NCBI RefSeq assembly: GCF_004010955.1
Contig: NZ_CP025227.1
Coordinates: forward strand, 434,001-498,000
Origin: Actinomyces wuliandei
Lineage (GTDB): Bacteria; Actinomycetota; Actinomycetes; Actinomycetales; Actinomycetaceae
DNA: 64,000 nt
Direction: 5' to 3'
Part shown: piece after piece, positions 56,301 to 64,000 of the stretch
How the letters are laid out: each line of letters opens with the position of its first letter
How positions within the stretch are numbered: position 1 is the stretch's first letter
The notes under the pieces: model-generated
What the model was told of the DNA's origin: nothing
Seen by the model: only the letters and a program-made list of their open reading frames with translations
The model's database searches: none
Program-made: the position numbers and the translations under genes

Positions 56301-59300
56301 CCTTACTCCCCGCCCCATAGACGAGACAGTCCACGACCACGCCCACTGTGTATGCCGCGGCGTGAGTGGCAGTCATCTCTGAGGCGGCGTTGGAATGCTG
56401 CCAGCTCAGGGCGTCGGTGAATGCGGTACGGAAGGGCGTGACTGAAGCGCCGAGGTATTCATGCGTCAAGGGAAACCAGTCTGTCCTTCGATTCTCGACG
56501 TCGTCCCTTCGTTGCGCCTTAACGCTTTCAAGGCTCTCATATTCGGCGCCGGGCAGAAGAAACCCAAACGTACTGAAGTCGCCGAGCGCAACCTCCCACG
56601 AGGGACGCTCCGTTCGATCGACATAATCGATGCAAATGGTTGCATGATGCGAGAGTTCTGCCACGCTCTTTAGCCCTCTACGGAACGCCCATGCAACAAG
56701 CGCGGCACTATCTGTTCTGGTCTGCCCGACAGGAACGGAGAAGTCTAAGGAGTAGACTCGCGTCTCTCCATACCCTGGCGTAGATGTAGATAAGGACGAG
56801 CGAGGGAGCGCCCCAGAAAGTCTCTCTAGGCGAGCACGCCAGTATTTCTCCCCACCGTTTGTGGCCGCGTGGTCTTTCTGCCACGTCGCATACTGAAGCG
56901 CGTCGTCCCGCTCCCGATCCAGATCTGTATCGCTGGTCGCCGAGAGTAATGATCGGGACACCAGTAGCGTCGAGACGGCGTCCAGAGAATGGCAATTGAA
57001 AGCGATAAAGAGGTAGTTAAGCTCGCCATGGGTTCCGACGGATAGACGAACCGGTGGCCACGCGCTCTGTGCAAGCGCGGCTGCCTCCCACTCTTCGACC
57101 TGCGACAGCCAGTCGCCTAGCTTGCTCGTGACCGATGCTTCGTAGCGTGTCACGGTCGGCGATAGCGCTCGACCGCTGAGTCGGAACTGTCCGTGTGGCG
57201 TCTGTACTGTGTGCAGGGCTTCGTGATGCAAGAAGAGAGCACGCCACCGTGCGAACACAGCTGGCAGCTGGTCTGCGTCAATGGCATACACGCGCACTGC
57301 ATACGCGACCGCGTTGTCTCTCGCCAACGCCCTCTGAGCTTGGTAGCTACGCATTGCCCGTGTTAGCGGCACCCGGGTAAGAGGCGCATCAGAGCCATCA
57401 CTGGCCGTGGTGCTCGCCTGTCCCTCAGACACAGAAAGGCCTTCAGTAAGGTACTGTGCAACGAGTTCGCGGTACTCGTCGAACAGCTCTCGCGCGCTTT
57501 CATCTCCCAATGCTTGCGTATCGACGTCCCAGTCCAGGAGCACCTCACCGCTCGCCTCCCGAGTCGCGTGAGCATGAATCTGGACCCCCGAGGTCACACT
57601 CAGGGATCTGGATACCGGGTAGCCACGCCCCCGTGCACGTTGGGTCACCGACGAGTACACCACCCGAGGCGGATCGATAGACCTCTTCCTCAGGATCTCT
57701 GTTCCTGTCATCGACCTGTACGTGAGATCTCGGTCCAGTTCCTCTTGCAGTTTCCAAGCAGCAGTTGCCCGCGCACCGACCTCGATCGGGTGGAGCATCA
57801 TCTCTGTGAAGGGCCCAACGACCGAATCAATGTCCTTCCAATCATGCGGACGGTCTGTAACCGTGAGAGCCACGAGAATCTGCTCCCGAGAACGATTGGC
57901 ACACCATTCTCGAAATATGCCAAACAGATACGTAAGGACCGGTACTCCGATTCGTTGCGCCTTCGTCTCAAGGACAGTCCTCTGCGCTGTCGTAAGGCGG
58001 TGGCTGAGTCTCATCCAGCCCTGGCTCTCCGCATCGGATGTCCTGGCTACGCGCAGTGCTTCCACGGTTGCCGGTCGGCACCCGCTGATCCGACCATCCC
58101 AATGCTTCAGTGCAGCTCGGCGAGCGTCATCGTTCCTCACTGACTCCTGGTCGCACCGAATGCCGAAGAACGCCCCATCGGGAATGTCTGGCCCGAGCTC
58201 CGCACCGTCGTATGCACTCCAGAGATCCCCCAGGGCGATGTGTGTACTCATAGCGTCTGCGACGAACGAGTCGACGCCCACGACAAGTTTGTCCGTCGTG
58301 GGCCCCCGAAGGATCCTGAGTGTCACCATCGGTCCCTCGGCCCACCCGGCAGCCTCAGCCAGCATTTCTGCTACGAGGGACTCCTCGGACTGCACCGGCC
58401 GGATGACCGGAACTGAATGCGAATCGGGCATCGCGATGTACTGACGCCCCAGCCGTGTCACCCTCGCCCGTAGCATTCCGTGTCGTTCGGTGACCCGATT
58501 CCAAGCGCTGGAGAGCCGATCTTCGTCAAGGCGAACTCCCGGATCGATGAACATGACATTCCAAGCACCAACCCGCTGTTCAACAGGTCCTCGCTGCATT
58601 TTCGCAGCCAGGTACACGCCCTGAAGGTCCGTCAAGGGGGCCGAGTCGGCATCGACCAGCCGCATACGAGGCCGGTCCTGTTCAAGGAATGCCTCATTGG
58701 AACGCGCGGCCCCCGAACCGGGTGCAAGGGTGCGCTGAAGTGAGGCAAGGCTCGCCGTCTCTTGTAGCTCAAACAATGATGGACTACTTCCATACTGCTC
58801 CTGAAGCGAGTCCTTCAGGCTCACTGCACGAATCGAGTCCAAGCCGAGATCGCGTAGCGGCGTCTCCGCGGAGGCTTCCCAGTCCTGGTCCCCGACACAG
58901 CGGGTGCAAAGCCTTTCAAGTACGGTGCTCAATCCACCGTTTGAGCCTCGCGCCGCCTCCCAATCACAGCGACCTCCACCACTGTTCTGCCATCCGTTGC
59001 TGGCTGCAGTTCCCTCCCCCGATACGGGCAGGTGAACGACGCTAGCGCCGGAACTAGGCTCGGCTGGCCACGGGCCGTCCACATGCTGGTGGTGAGCTCC
59101 CTGTGACTCGATCAGGTGAAGTTGCTCGATGAGCTCCTGGACACTTCCAACAAGGAGCGTGACCGCTTCCCTCTCTCGGGACCGGCGGTTTAGCGTTGTG
59201 GAAATGCCCGACAGAGAGAGGGCCGTAGACTGCTCTAGCGCATGAGCCAGGTCACCTGCATACGAACGCAGGGCAGCGTCATCGGCTGCGCTGAGATGAA

Positions 59301-62300
59301 TAGTATCCGCCGCAGCGTTGCGCTCCTCTGGCGCACCTTGCCGCGTCGGCTCCATGCGAAGGATGGCATGCGCGTTTGTTCCGCTCATACCGAAGGCACT
59401 TACGCCAGCATACGGCTTGCTAGTAGGCCAGTCCGTGGCCCGGCGCGGAAAGACGAATGACTCTAGTGCCTCCCCCGTGATGGCAGGGTTAGCAGCGTTA
59501 AACCCGGCGAGGGGAGGGAGCTCCCGACGGTGCATACACAGGACCGTTTTGATGACCCCAAGCAGGCCAGCCGCGGCATTAGTGTGCCCGATATTTGCTT
59601 TTAGCGAGCCGAGGGTTATCGGGCCTGTTCTACCTTCGAGACGCAGAAGTGCCTGGATCTCGACAGGGTCACCTAAGGCTGTGCCGGTCCCGTGTGTTTC
59701 GATATACGCAAGCCGCTCTAATGCGACAGGGTTGGCCCCATAGATCTGGTTGAGTAGCATCGCCTGGGATGCACCATTTGGCGAGGTCAGCGATTTTGAG
59801 AGACCATCGTGATTTAGGCGGGTGTCCACAACTGTCGCCCAAGGCTCCCGACCAGCCGCATCAGCGTCCCCTGGCCGTTCTAGGTAAATGCATGCGGAGC
59901 CTTCCGCAGGCACGAACCCACTTGCGGCGGCGTCAAATGGGCGGCATCGCCCATCCCTTGATGTCACGCCAAGCATGGACGTCTTGCGTAGGAACTCAGG
60001 ATCGCTCATCACACACGCCGCTACCACGAGGGCGGACTCGCACTCACCTGACTCGATAGAGTGACGAGCAAGATGCAGGGCCGTGATCCCCGACGAGCAA
60101 GTCGTGTTCACGGTCATGGCAGGACCCCTGACATCAAGCCAGTGGGCGATCCGACCGGCGAGGATTGCCTCATCCGAGCCTAGGAACGCCTCTGGGCTTC
60201 GCGAGACGCTTGCATCGTCCTCAAGCGCCGCAAAGCCGCTCGGGCGACACGCGACAAATACTCCGACGGAGCGCCCCCTAAGGGACTCTCTCGATATCGC
60301 GGCGTCATCTAGGCACTGCCTGACACCGGAGAGCATTACCCTGAGTTGGGGGTCCATCCGGAGTGCCTCCTCCGGGCTCATCCCATAGAGTCGAGCGTTT
60401 AGCCCTAGGTCTTCACCGAGGAATGCCCCGCTCAATTCACAGTCATCAGGCGACTCCAGGGGCCACCGTCCAAGGGGAACTGACGCCTCTGCCACCGCAC
60501 CGTTTCTCACCATTTGCCACAGTGCATCGAGTGAGTCTGCCCCCGGCACCCTTGCGGACATGCCGGTGATTGCAAGGCCACCCCGTTCTGCATCATGTGT
60601 GGACGCCGTTGCCGCAGGTTCGGGCAATGGCCTCAAAGTTGTTAGATGTTCAAGGAGTCTTCCGGGAGTCACATGATCGAAGAATTCAGTCGCACTCAGG
60701 GCGACCCCAAGACGCGCGCTTAACTCTTGCGCCATCGCGACAGTGCTGAGTGAGTTCAACCCAAGTAGATCCCAGGTCTCCTGGTTGTGCTCTTCCGTGA
60801 GCCGCCGTCCAGTTACCGCCTGATATGCAGCGCGCATGGCATCACCCGCGCTTGATGACTCGGAGTTCACCTCGTTGTCCATGTGCCCTGACGCAAGGAT
60901 CTTCCCGAGCGCATCCCGGTCGAGCTTGCCCGTGGGGAGTTTCGGCAGCGCCTTCACTTGTACAAGCCGTGACGGGACCATGTGCCGTGGCAGAATATCG
61001 GAGACAAGCCGTCGGACGTTGCGGAGGTCAAGAGCGTGGTCAGTCACCACAGCCGCATGCAGTTCCGACCAAGCCTCCGTGTCGCCAGTTTCACTGACAG
61101 CTGCCGCTGCACCAACCACACCGGGAACTTCACGGAGGGCCCTCTCGATGGCCTCCAAGTCCAGCACCAGCCCGTTCAGCTTCACCTGATCGCGAACTCT
61201 GCCGAGCAACAGGAAGCCGCCGTCCTCAAGCATCCTTGCGCGATCGCCCGTTCGGTACGCTCGACCGAGGCCCTCGATCTCACAGAACCTGGTCTCATTC
61301 AGAGACTCGTCTTGCCAGTATCCAAGTGCAACCCCTTCCCCTGCTACGCAGAGCTCCCCCTCCTTGCCGTCGGGGAGACGTTCTCCATGTTCATCCAAGA
61401 TGGCGACCCGCACGCCATCGATCGGGTAAAATAGTGGCTCCCCGCTGCTAACGCGAAGTCCTGCCGCGATCGTGTTGGCTTCAGTGGCGCCGTAGTCCTC
61501 GAGAAGCTGCGCATCGGGCAAAAGACGGCGGGATAGATCGACCACTCGATCAGGCAGCGTATTCCCACCAACCGTGACCACCCGCAGCGGCGGTACCACC
61601 GCCAAACCTAGATGGCCCATCTCTGTCAACAGGATTCTGAGAAGATCCGGCGTGAGTGTGATCCGTGTCACCGAGAACGCCGCCAGCCGCCTTAGCCACC
61701 GAGCTGGATCGTGCAAGTCTTGCCCGCCAATGAAAAGCGTCGGAGTGCCCATTGCGAGCCCTCCGAAGATTTCCCACAGGGAGGGCATTATCGACACCGT
61801 CGGCCTGGCTGCGCACACCTCATCCTCGCTCGGCGGAAATGCCTTGATCATCCAGCGAAACCGATTGACTGGCTGTCGATGACAGTGAAGAACCCCCTTG
61901 GGACTTCCTGACGAACCCGATGTGAACATCAGCAGGAATGGCGTCTCCGCGCTACTAACGCACGGCACCTCCAAGGGGTCAGGCTGCTGCTCGAGCTCAC
62001 TGATCCATGGGTGGGACTCCGGGAGGTCCGACTCATCAGCCAGTACCATTGTTGCCCCGGCTCGCTCGATGAGGTCCCTCCGGTAACGAAGCGGTAGGTC
62101 AGGTGAGAGGGGCACCACGATCGCTCCCATATGCATGAGCGCCAAGGCGGCTGAGACGTACTCGGCGGAAGCCGTACCGTTCAGACCTACGCAGTCGCCC
62201 GGCCCCACCGCTTTATCCGCAAAGAGCCCAATGTACTGACGTTTCCTCGTGGACAACTCCTCGAAAGTCCACCGCTTCCCATCTGCATCGATGAGCGCGA

Positions 62301-62382
62301 CGGATCCCGGGTTCGCTTCGCTGACTGCCTCAATCCATCGGTCAATCGACGGGTATGTATCTGTCATTACAGCCCTTCCCAT
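50320..62382 (-). CDS. trans-AT hybrid PKS/NRPS megasynthase
   Basis: 4,020 residues from ATG 62382 (AAGGAGGG 9 bases upstream; ATG 62367 also possible). Domains: acyl/adenylate ligase (about 10-510, FTSGSSGSPKG near 153); carrier (Ser544); KS1 (600-1025, Cys762-His897-His933); carrier (Ser1183); heterocyclization domain (1245-1620, D1371xxxxD1376); second Cy-like domain (1665-2060, N1796xxxxD1801, GDFSTF); cysteine-type A domain (2085-2590; FDLTIFD, WNSAP, FLSGDW, GGATEAVVWS); carrier (Ser2642); KS2 (2740-3170, Cys2912-His3047-His3093); DH (3320-3590, His3361 in HSVAGEPVLPG, Asp3513 in DALFQ); KR (3620-3990, VTGGAGFIGS, Tyr3914). There is no AT, no oxidase, no final carrier and no TE. The likely product is an acyl-ketide-thiazoline extended by one reduced, dehydrated ketide. 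Codon use and G+C differ from the left-hand genes. Confidence 0.93.
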   Translation of the reverse strand: MGRAVMTDTYPSIDRWIEAVSEANPGSVALIDADGKRWTFEELSTRKRQYIGLFADKAVGPGDCVGLNGTASAEYVSAALALMHMGAIVVPLSPDLPLRYRRDLIERAGATMVLADESDLPESHPWISELEQQPDPLEVPCVSSAETPFLLMFTSGSSGSPKGVLHCHRQPVNRFRWMIKAFPPSEDEVCAARPTVSIMPSLWEIFGGLAMGTPTLFIGGQDLHDPARWLRRLAAFSVTRITLTPDLLRILLTEMGHLGLAVVPPLRVVTVGGNTLPDRVVDLSRRLLPDAQLLEDYGATEANTIAAGLRVSSGEPLFYPIDGVRVAILDEHGERLPDGKEGELCVAGEGVALGYWQDESLNETRFCEIEGLGRAYRTGDRARMLEDGGFLLLGRVRDQVKLNGLVLDLEAIERALREVPGVVGAAAAVSETGDTEAWSELHAAVVTDHALDLRNVRRLVSDILPRHMVPSRLVQVKALPKLPTGKLDRDALGKILASGHMDNEVNSESSSAGDAMRAAYQAVTGRRLTEEHNQETWDLLGLNSLSTVAMAQELSARLGVALSATEFFDHVTPGRLLEHLTTLRPLPEPAATASTHDAERGGLAITGMSARVPGADSLDALWQMVRNGAVAEASVPLGRWPLESPDDCELSGAFLGEDLGLNARLYGMSPEEALRMDPQLRVMLSGVRQCLDDAAISRESLRGRSVGVFVACRPSGFAALEDDASVSRSPEAFLGSDEAILAGRIAHWLDVRGPAMTVNTTCSSGITALHLARHSIESGECESALVVAACVMSDPEFLRKTSMLGVTSRDGRCRPFDAAASGFVPAEGSACIYLERPGDADAAGREPWATVVDTRLNHDGLSKSLTSPNGASQAMLLNQIYGANPVALERLAYIETHGTGTALGDPVEIQALLRLEGRTGPITLGSLKANIGHTNAAAGLLGVIKTVLCMHRRELPPLAGFNAANPAITGEALESFVFPRRATDWPTSKPYAGVSAFGMSGTNAHAILRMEPTRQGAPEERNAAADTIHLSAADDAALRSYAGDLAHALEQSTALSLSGISTTLNRRSREREAVTLLVGSVQELIEQLHLIESQGAHHQHVDGPWPAEPSSGASVVHLPVSGEGTAASNGWQNSGGGRCDWEAARGSNGGLSTVLERLCTRCVGDQDWEASAETPLRDLGLDSIRAVSLKDSLQEQYGSSPSLFELQETASLASLQRTLAPGSGAARSNEAFLEQDRPRMRLVDADSAPLTDLQGVYLAAKMQRGPVEQRVGAWNVMFIDPGVRLDEDRLSSAWNRVTERHGMLRARVTRLGRQYIAMPDSHSVPVIRPVQSEESLVAEMLAEAAGWAEGPMVTLRILRGPTTDKLVVGVDSFVADAMSTHIALGDLWSAYDGAELGPDIPDGAFFGIRCDQESVRNDDARRAALKHWDGRISGCRPATVEALRVARTSDAESQGWMRLSHRLTTAQRTVLETKAQRIGVPVLTYLFGIFREWCANRSREQILVALTVTDRPHDWKDIDSVVGPFTEMMLHPIEVGARATAAWKLQEELDRDLTYRSMTGTEILRKRSIDPPRVVYSSVTQRARGRGYPVSRSLSVTSGVQIHAHATREASGEVLLDWDVDTQALGDESARELFDEYRELVAQYLTEGLSVSEGQASTTASDGSDAPLTRVPLTRAMRSYQAQRALARDNAVAYAVRVYAIDADQLPAVFARWRALFLHHEALHTVQTPHGQFRLSGRALSPTVTRYEASVTSKLGDWLSQVEEWEAAALAQSAWPPVRLSVGTHGELNYLFIAFNCHSLDAVSTLLVSRSLLSATSDTDLDRERDDALQYATWQKDHAATNGGEKYWRARLERLSGALPRSSLSTSTPGYGETRVYSLDFSVPVGQTRTDSAALVAWAFRRGLKSVAELSHHATICIDYVDRTERPSWEVALGDFSTFGFLLPGAEYESLESVKAQRRDDVENRRTDWFPLTHEYLGASVTPFRTAFTDALSWQHSNAASEMTATHAAAYTVGVVVDCLVYGAGSKVTAELSVGTAQMNAKETEEMLKGFKAALDSQGMRAIEQNASEADVDAEEFQARQNRTSAPFERDATIVQLFDRAAKTWPSSVAVTDDHEKWTYAELSDRVDAYARALSQGHGIGCGDVVAVRMKRDRRQPAVLLAVMRLGAAFVPLNHGEPTERHNKSIEKSQARLTVLSVPDEQIKGESVTVAELEDPLARANTVVPDASTAESLAYIVFTSGSTGSPKGVLVRHRPVVNLFQDLVPRFGIGPQDKGAWVNAAGFDLTIFDLFGLLAAGATIRVVNEVDRLDPRRIARIIASEGITFWNSAPVFFQPVLEQIIGLRLVQQCRLRLAFLSGDWIPLELARRCLAEVPQTQVVALGGATEAVVWSNLHLITQVSSDWLSIPYGRPIQNSEYWVLDESMQPQPPGVPGDLYIGGECLSDGYVNDPEQTRAAFVPDPRDENRKIYRTGDRARFMDNGEIEFLGRSDRQVKVRGHRIELGEVERAMAEAGFVAPVALATEGGQANAMKRSLVGFCTGTRNRHAQERLEHLLPAHMIPSRITVVGGYPTTVNGKLDNAALLLMVDQHPLSPAGSEGGDSRDRDDGASIESWLLDFVSDVLECSVEDLDGSLGLGHQGFNSLHYALLANQICDNFGCDVTTAQLLPLASLDEVIEFVSGLVGDGVSPSRGGVQAEASPSQGAPASHKVGLEGASRGGEDAPRDGVSERLGAGSPPSSTATEDLVAVVGLYARMPEANSAEQYWLNLVEGRDCVVEVPEDRWDWQAVYGDEAGRDLTTSRWGGFLSDVDRFDADRFRVSPREAEMMDPRQRLALSGVWQLMEDSGYAPVTTTPQSVGLFLGVTGDEYGALLAERGVVQDQLSLIGTGRSIIANRVNYTLNWSGPSEVIDTTCSSSLVAIHHAVSALQRGDCAMAVAGGVSVLIDSRPHIALSKVGVLAADGRCKTFDARADGYVRSEGIGLVLLKPLSAALADGDQVRAVVRTCRINHGGRSSALTAPNVAAQTNLIEQALEEAGPGVAGLGLHESHGTGTVLGDPIELDAFQRAIRTQLEREGMECLPTPVSVGSVKSAIGHAEAAAGVAGFIKAVLALQNREIPPLVHLQTVNPRIDLDPSLIHLGGQRLDWSDPAVNESAGLTRRATVSAFGFGGVNAFAVLEEAPACEPRQERNATEFFVLSARTDSDLNWYANSLASWLEDEGRDVPLADVAFTLRWGRVQDSRRAAIVASTRDELVSALRSVNGGAVGHGSEPLDVALRSGSVESVAEAWQVSAETADWSRLSTLPSSQPRRARLPLSRLRPQRFWHSALERVPSSGRCRWRPLEFASGEQILRVTARDGFLAEHSVAGEPVLPGAAWIVAAAQLLHASSDVSLRNVVLQAPLTLQGEPAADVLVERDDDRIGFRRRVDGAPTLCSMRVDRSRLNDEPPLTAYRRTFSRHYSTDECKREFEGKRIDYGPLFQVIKDFWVSPDEALAHVRLSEHAAVEDRELSIPIVDALFQAVMLFEAFNGKEGTRVPVFAEAVELRRAPTREGFVRVTEAAEGTRHDVWLFDDAGTPCVALKGVRGQELSGGVDETDGFVGLEPTWRDSRLDHAGHGGMGQKEALPSRPEGGLSGVASWVRESDSSLTLRVSLEKGPQEVLLDCMTAVQEVYRGMGSMEPGSVRTMVFVVPEAQPGAEIVASGLAGLVETLRAEVPGVSAAVLLSPPEWSWCSAALHASRAGGLYRVRSGVLQEQVLEPVQIPRLESEQRLLGGGAEGGGFVLVTGGAGFIGSHLCDRLVDDGATVLAIGRAEDRSDLLSDSVYYQQVDVKDMSALRRCLDHWRSKLGPVRAVYHLAGTEPGGLFVACDVHELKDQVEVKLGGLINLDLATRVDAPGVFVAFSSVAAHAGAVGCAAYAAANRAVEAYIAERSRAQTGRSISVAWSAWPEGGMSFQGPKALEIEAEGIRPVPYSAAHSWIERALSVEGVYTLISPFGNTVKVLRKFTAERRSVEVCSMIDGAIQ

Positions 62383-62505
62383 ACCTGAATACCCTCCTTG
62401 CAATGCCTCACGGAGACACACTCCGATGCACACGGGGTCGGCACCGAAACGGCCCTCGAGCCGTCAGGCAGTGCCAGCGCAGAACCGCATCGGAAACTCG
62501 CTCGC

Positions 62506-64000
62506 TTACGAAGCGCCCTCAGGTGCTTCAAACGCCACATCAACGAGCCATTCATATTCTTCTCCGGTCGTTCCATCCACGGGGAGGAGCTCGGACAGCT
62601 TGCCTTTCAGAACCTTCCCCGTCACACCTCGAGGTATGAATTCCGGATGCACGATGTAGACACCACCAAGACAGACCATCCCACGCCCTTCGAGTCCTTC
62701 GTTGAACGTTCTCAGAAGCTCGGCCGCAGCCGGACCGGTCGTGTCTACACCCCAAGCGACCGCGACCGGCACAACGACCCCATCGTCCTTGGCGGGACCA
62801 CGGACGACAACACAGTCAACCACTCTGTCGTCGAGTGTTAGCAGATACTCCTCCGTAAGCAGGCTGTAGCATACTCCGGAGGGGGTCTTCATCGCGTCAG
62901 TCACGCGGTCTACGTGGAAGAAGCGCCCCGATTCGTCGCGGTAGACAAGATCTCCTGTGAGAAAGAACCCATCGATCCTTGACCGGGCCGTTAATGCACT
63001 GTCGTTCCAGTACCCAACCGTTACCGACGGAGACTTGATACCCAGCCGTCCGACATCCCCGGGAGGACAGAGGTGACCGTCGTCGTCAAACACCCTTGCT
63101 GATACCCAGGCGTGCGGGCGGCCGACGCAGCGCTCATAGAGCGAACTCTGCGCTGTGTGTTGAGTGGGGAAGCTGATATGTCCCATCTCAGACGAACCTA
63201 GTCCATCAACGTATATCGATCCACTTGTCCGCTTTCCCCCACGGACACTATGTCCCTCTGCCACTAGACGGCGAATATGCGCCTCGTGGGAGGCGTCCCC
63301 GCTGCTGATCCAGTACCGAACCGAGGAGAAGTCACGACGGCCAGCGTGGCGAGTCGCCAGCTCAACGAAGGTGTGCGGAAATGCCGAAACACTCTCCGGG
63401 TGGACTTCCTCGATCCTGTCAGCAAGAGCATCGGGATCCGTGGATGGCACCACATGGACCCGGCCGCCGTCAAGGACTGCGTGTATCAGGAAAGCCAGCG
63501 ATGCGTTATGAGTGGTGGGTAGCGCATGCACCCGCACTCCCCCAGGAACGCCTGCCTGCCGCGCAATGTTGTCGCGAATTCCGTGGAACCATTGCCCGTG
63601 GGCAAGAGTCGCCGCTTTCGGAAACCCTGTGCTGCCTGATGTGTGCGCGATTAGCACTGGGTCGCCGTATGAGTGCCGGAACCTCTCCATATCCGTGGCT
63701 GACTCCGCCGGTAGCGAGGTTAGGGCCACGTCAACGCAGAAACTGTCTCTGCAGAAGTCCCGAGAAAGGCCAGCGCGCTGAGCTGCCGAGCAGACACTCC
63801 CTTTGATGCCAACCTCAGAGAGATAGCGCTCCGCTACTTCCGGCTTCATGGCTCCGTTGACAACCGCAGCGATCGCCCCTATGGACGACAGGGCGCACAG
63901 GTGCACAAGTGCGTGAAAACCTTCATCGACGTATACGCCCACAACGTCGTAGGGCTGGATCCCCTTGTTCCGGTACCAAGTTGCCCATCGTTCAGATAAG
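62506..64000 (-). CDS. AMP-forming acyl ligase (5' end beyond window)
   Basis: The frame is open to the right edge (LSERWATWYRNKGIQPYDV before the first internal GTG at 63942), so the start is outside. About 498 residues are visible. The P-loop is LIAHTSGSTGFPKAATL, the A5-like motif GLGSSEMGHISFPTQ, the hinge FLTGDLVYRDESGRFFHVDR, and the C-terminal catalytic-Lys segment IPRGVTGKVLKGKL. This is the acyl/aryl-CoA (or acyl-ACP) ligase superfamily. It lies 123 bases upstream of the megasynthase in the same direction, so it probably activates a building block or starter acid for it; the substrate is unknown. Confidence 0.85.
   Translation of the reverse strand, partial: LSERWATWYRNKGIQPYDVVGVYVDEGFHALVHLCALSSIGAIAAVVNGAMKPEVAERYLSEVGIKGSVCSAAQRAGLSRDFCRDSFCVDVALTSLPAESATDMERFRHSYGDPVLIAHTSGSTGFPKAATLAHGQWFHGIRDNIARQAGVPGGVRVHALPTTHNASLAFLIHAVLDGGRVHVVPSTDPDALADRIEEVHPESVSAFPHTFVELATRHAGRRDFSSVRYWISSGDASHEAHIRRLVAEGHSVRGGKRTSGSIYVDGLGSSEMGHISFPTQHTAQSSLYERCVGRPHAWVSARVFDDDGHLCPPGDVGRLGIKSPSVTVGYWNDSALTARSRIDGFFLTGDLVYRDESGRFFHVDRVTDAMKTPSGVCYSLLTEEYLLTLDDRVVDCVVVRGPAKDDGVVVPVAVAWGVDTTGPAAAELLRTFNEGLEGRGMVCLGGVYIVHPEFIPRGVTGKVLKGKLSELLPVDGTTGEEYEWLVDVAFEAPEGAS

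Overview
The window is a high-G+C actinobacterial chromosome segment, most likely from a facultatively anaerobic member of the Actinomycetaceae (Actinomyces-like). This rests on the roughly 70% G+C coding style with many GTG starts, Actinobacteria-restricted families (DUF3073, DUF3618, holin-X, LppM-like, the sterol-carrier-like gene before purF), GTP-type PEP carboxykinase and an oxygen-sensitive class III ribonucleotide reductase. Species cannot be fixed from the sequence alone.

Positions 1-12,400 hold catabolic and accessory genes: a partial alpha/beta hydrolase, an SDR oxidoreductase, a small membrane protein, a DUF4143 ATPase, a domain-permuted GH3 glycosidase, a VapC remnant, the nrdDG anaerobic RNR operon behind two NrdR boxes, and an LppM-like lipoprotein. 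From 12,400 to 45,200 the region is core metabolism. It carries pckG and gdhA, and nearly all early purine synthesis in separate blocks (purD, purC, purSQ, purL, purF, purM). Between these lie a TreT-like glycosyltransferase, a 14-repeat WD40 protein, a fructose operon (DeoR regulator, 1-phosphofructokinase, PTS EIIABC) and a four-carbon sugar-acid kinase/dehydrogenase/permease set. Two intergenic arrays of one 10-base motif lie in front of purS and in front of the purF block. From 45,200 to 48,100 there is an envelope-stress-type cluster (holin-X, two DUF3618 proteins) and a voltage-gated sodium channel.

At about 48,390 the style changes. A decayed IS1380-type transposase is followed by a flavin reductase gene cut off at the IS edge, then by a biosynthetic island of visibly lower G+C that runs off the right end. 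The island encodes, on the minus strand, an AMP-forming acyl ligase (partial) and a single 4,020-residue hybrid megasynthase. Its order is acyl ligase, carrier, KS, carrier, two heterocyclization-type condensation domains, a cysteine-type adenylation domain, carrier, KS, DH, KR. No acyltransferase is present, so it is a trans-AT PKS/NRPS. No terminal carrier or thioesterase is seen either. It should make an acyl-primed thiazoline (or thiazole) polyketide intermediate and is the main candidate for an undescribed system here.

The left half reads as ordinary chromosome; the right 14 kb reads as a transferred and partly eroded natural-product locus.
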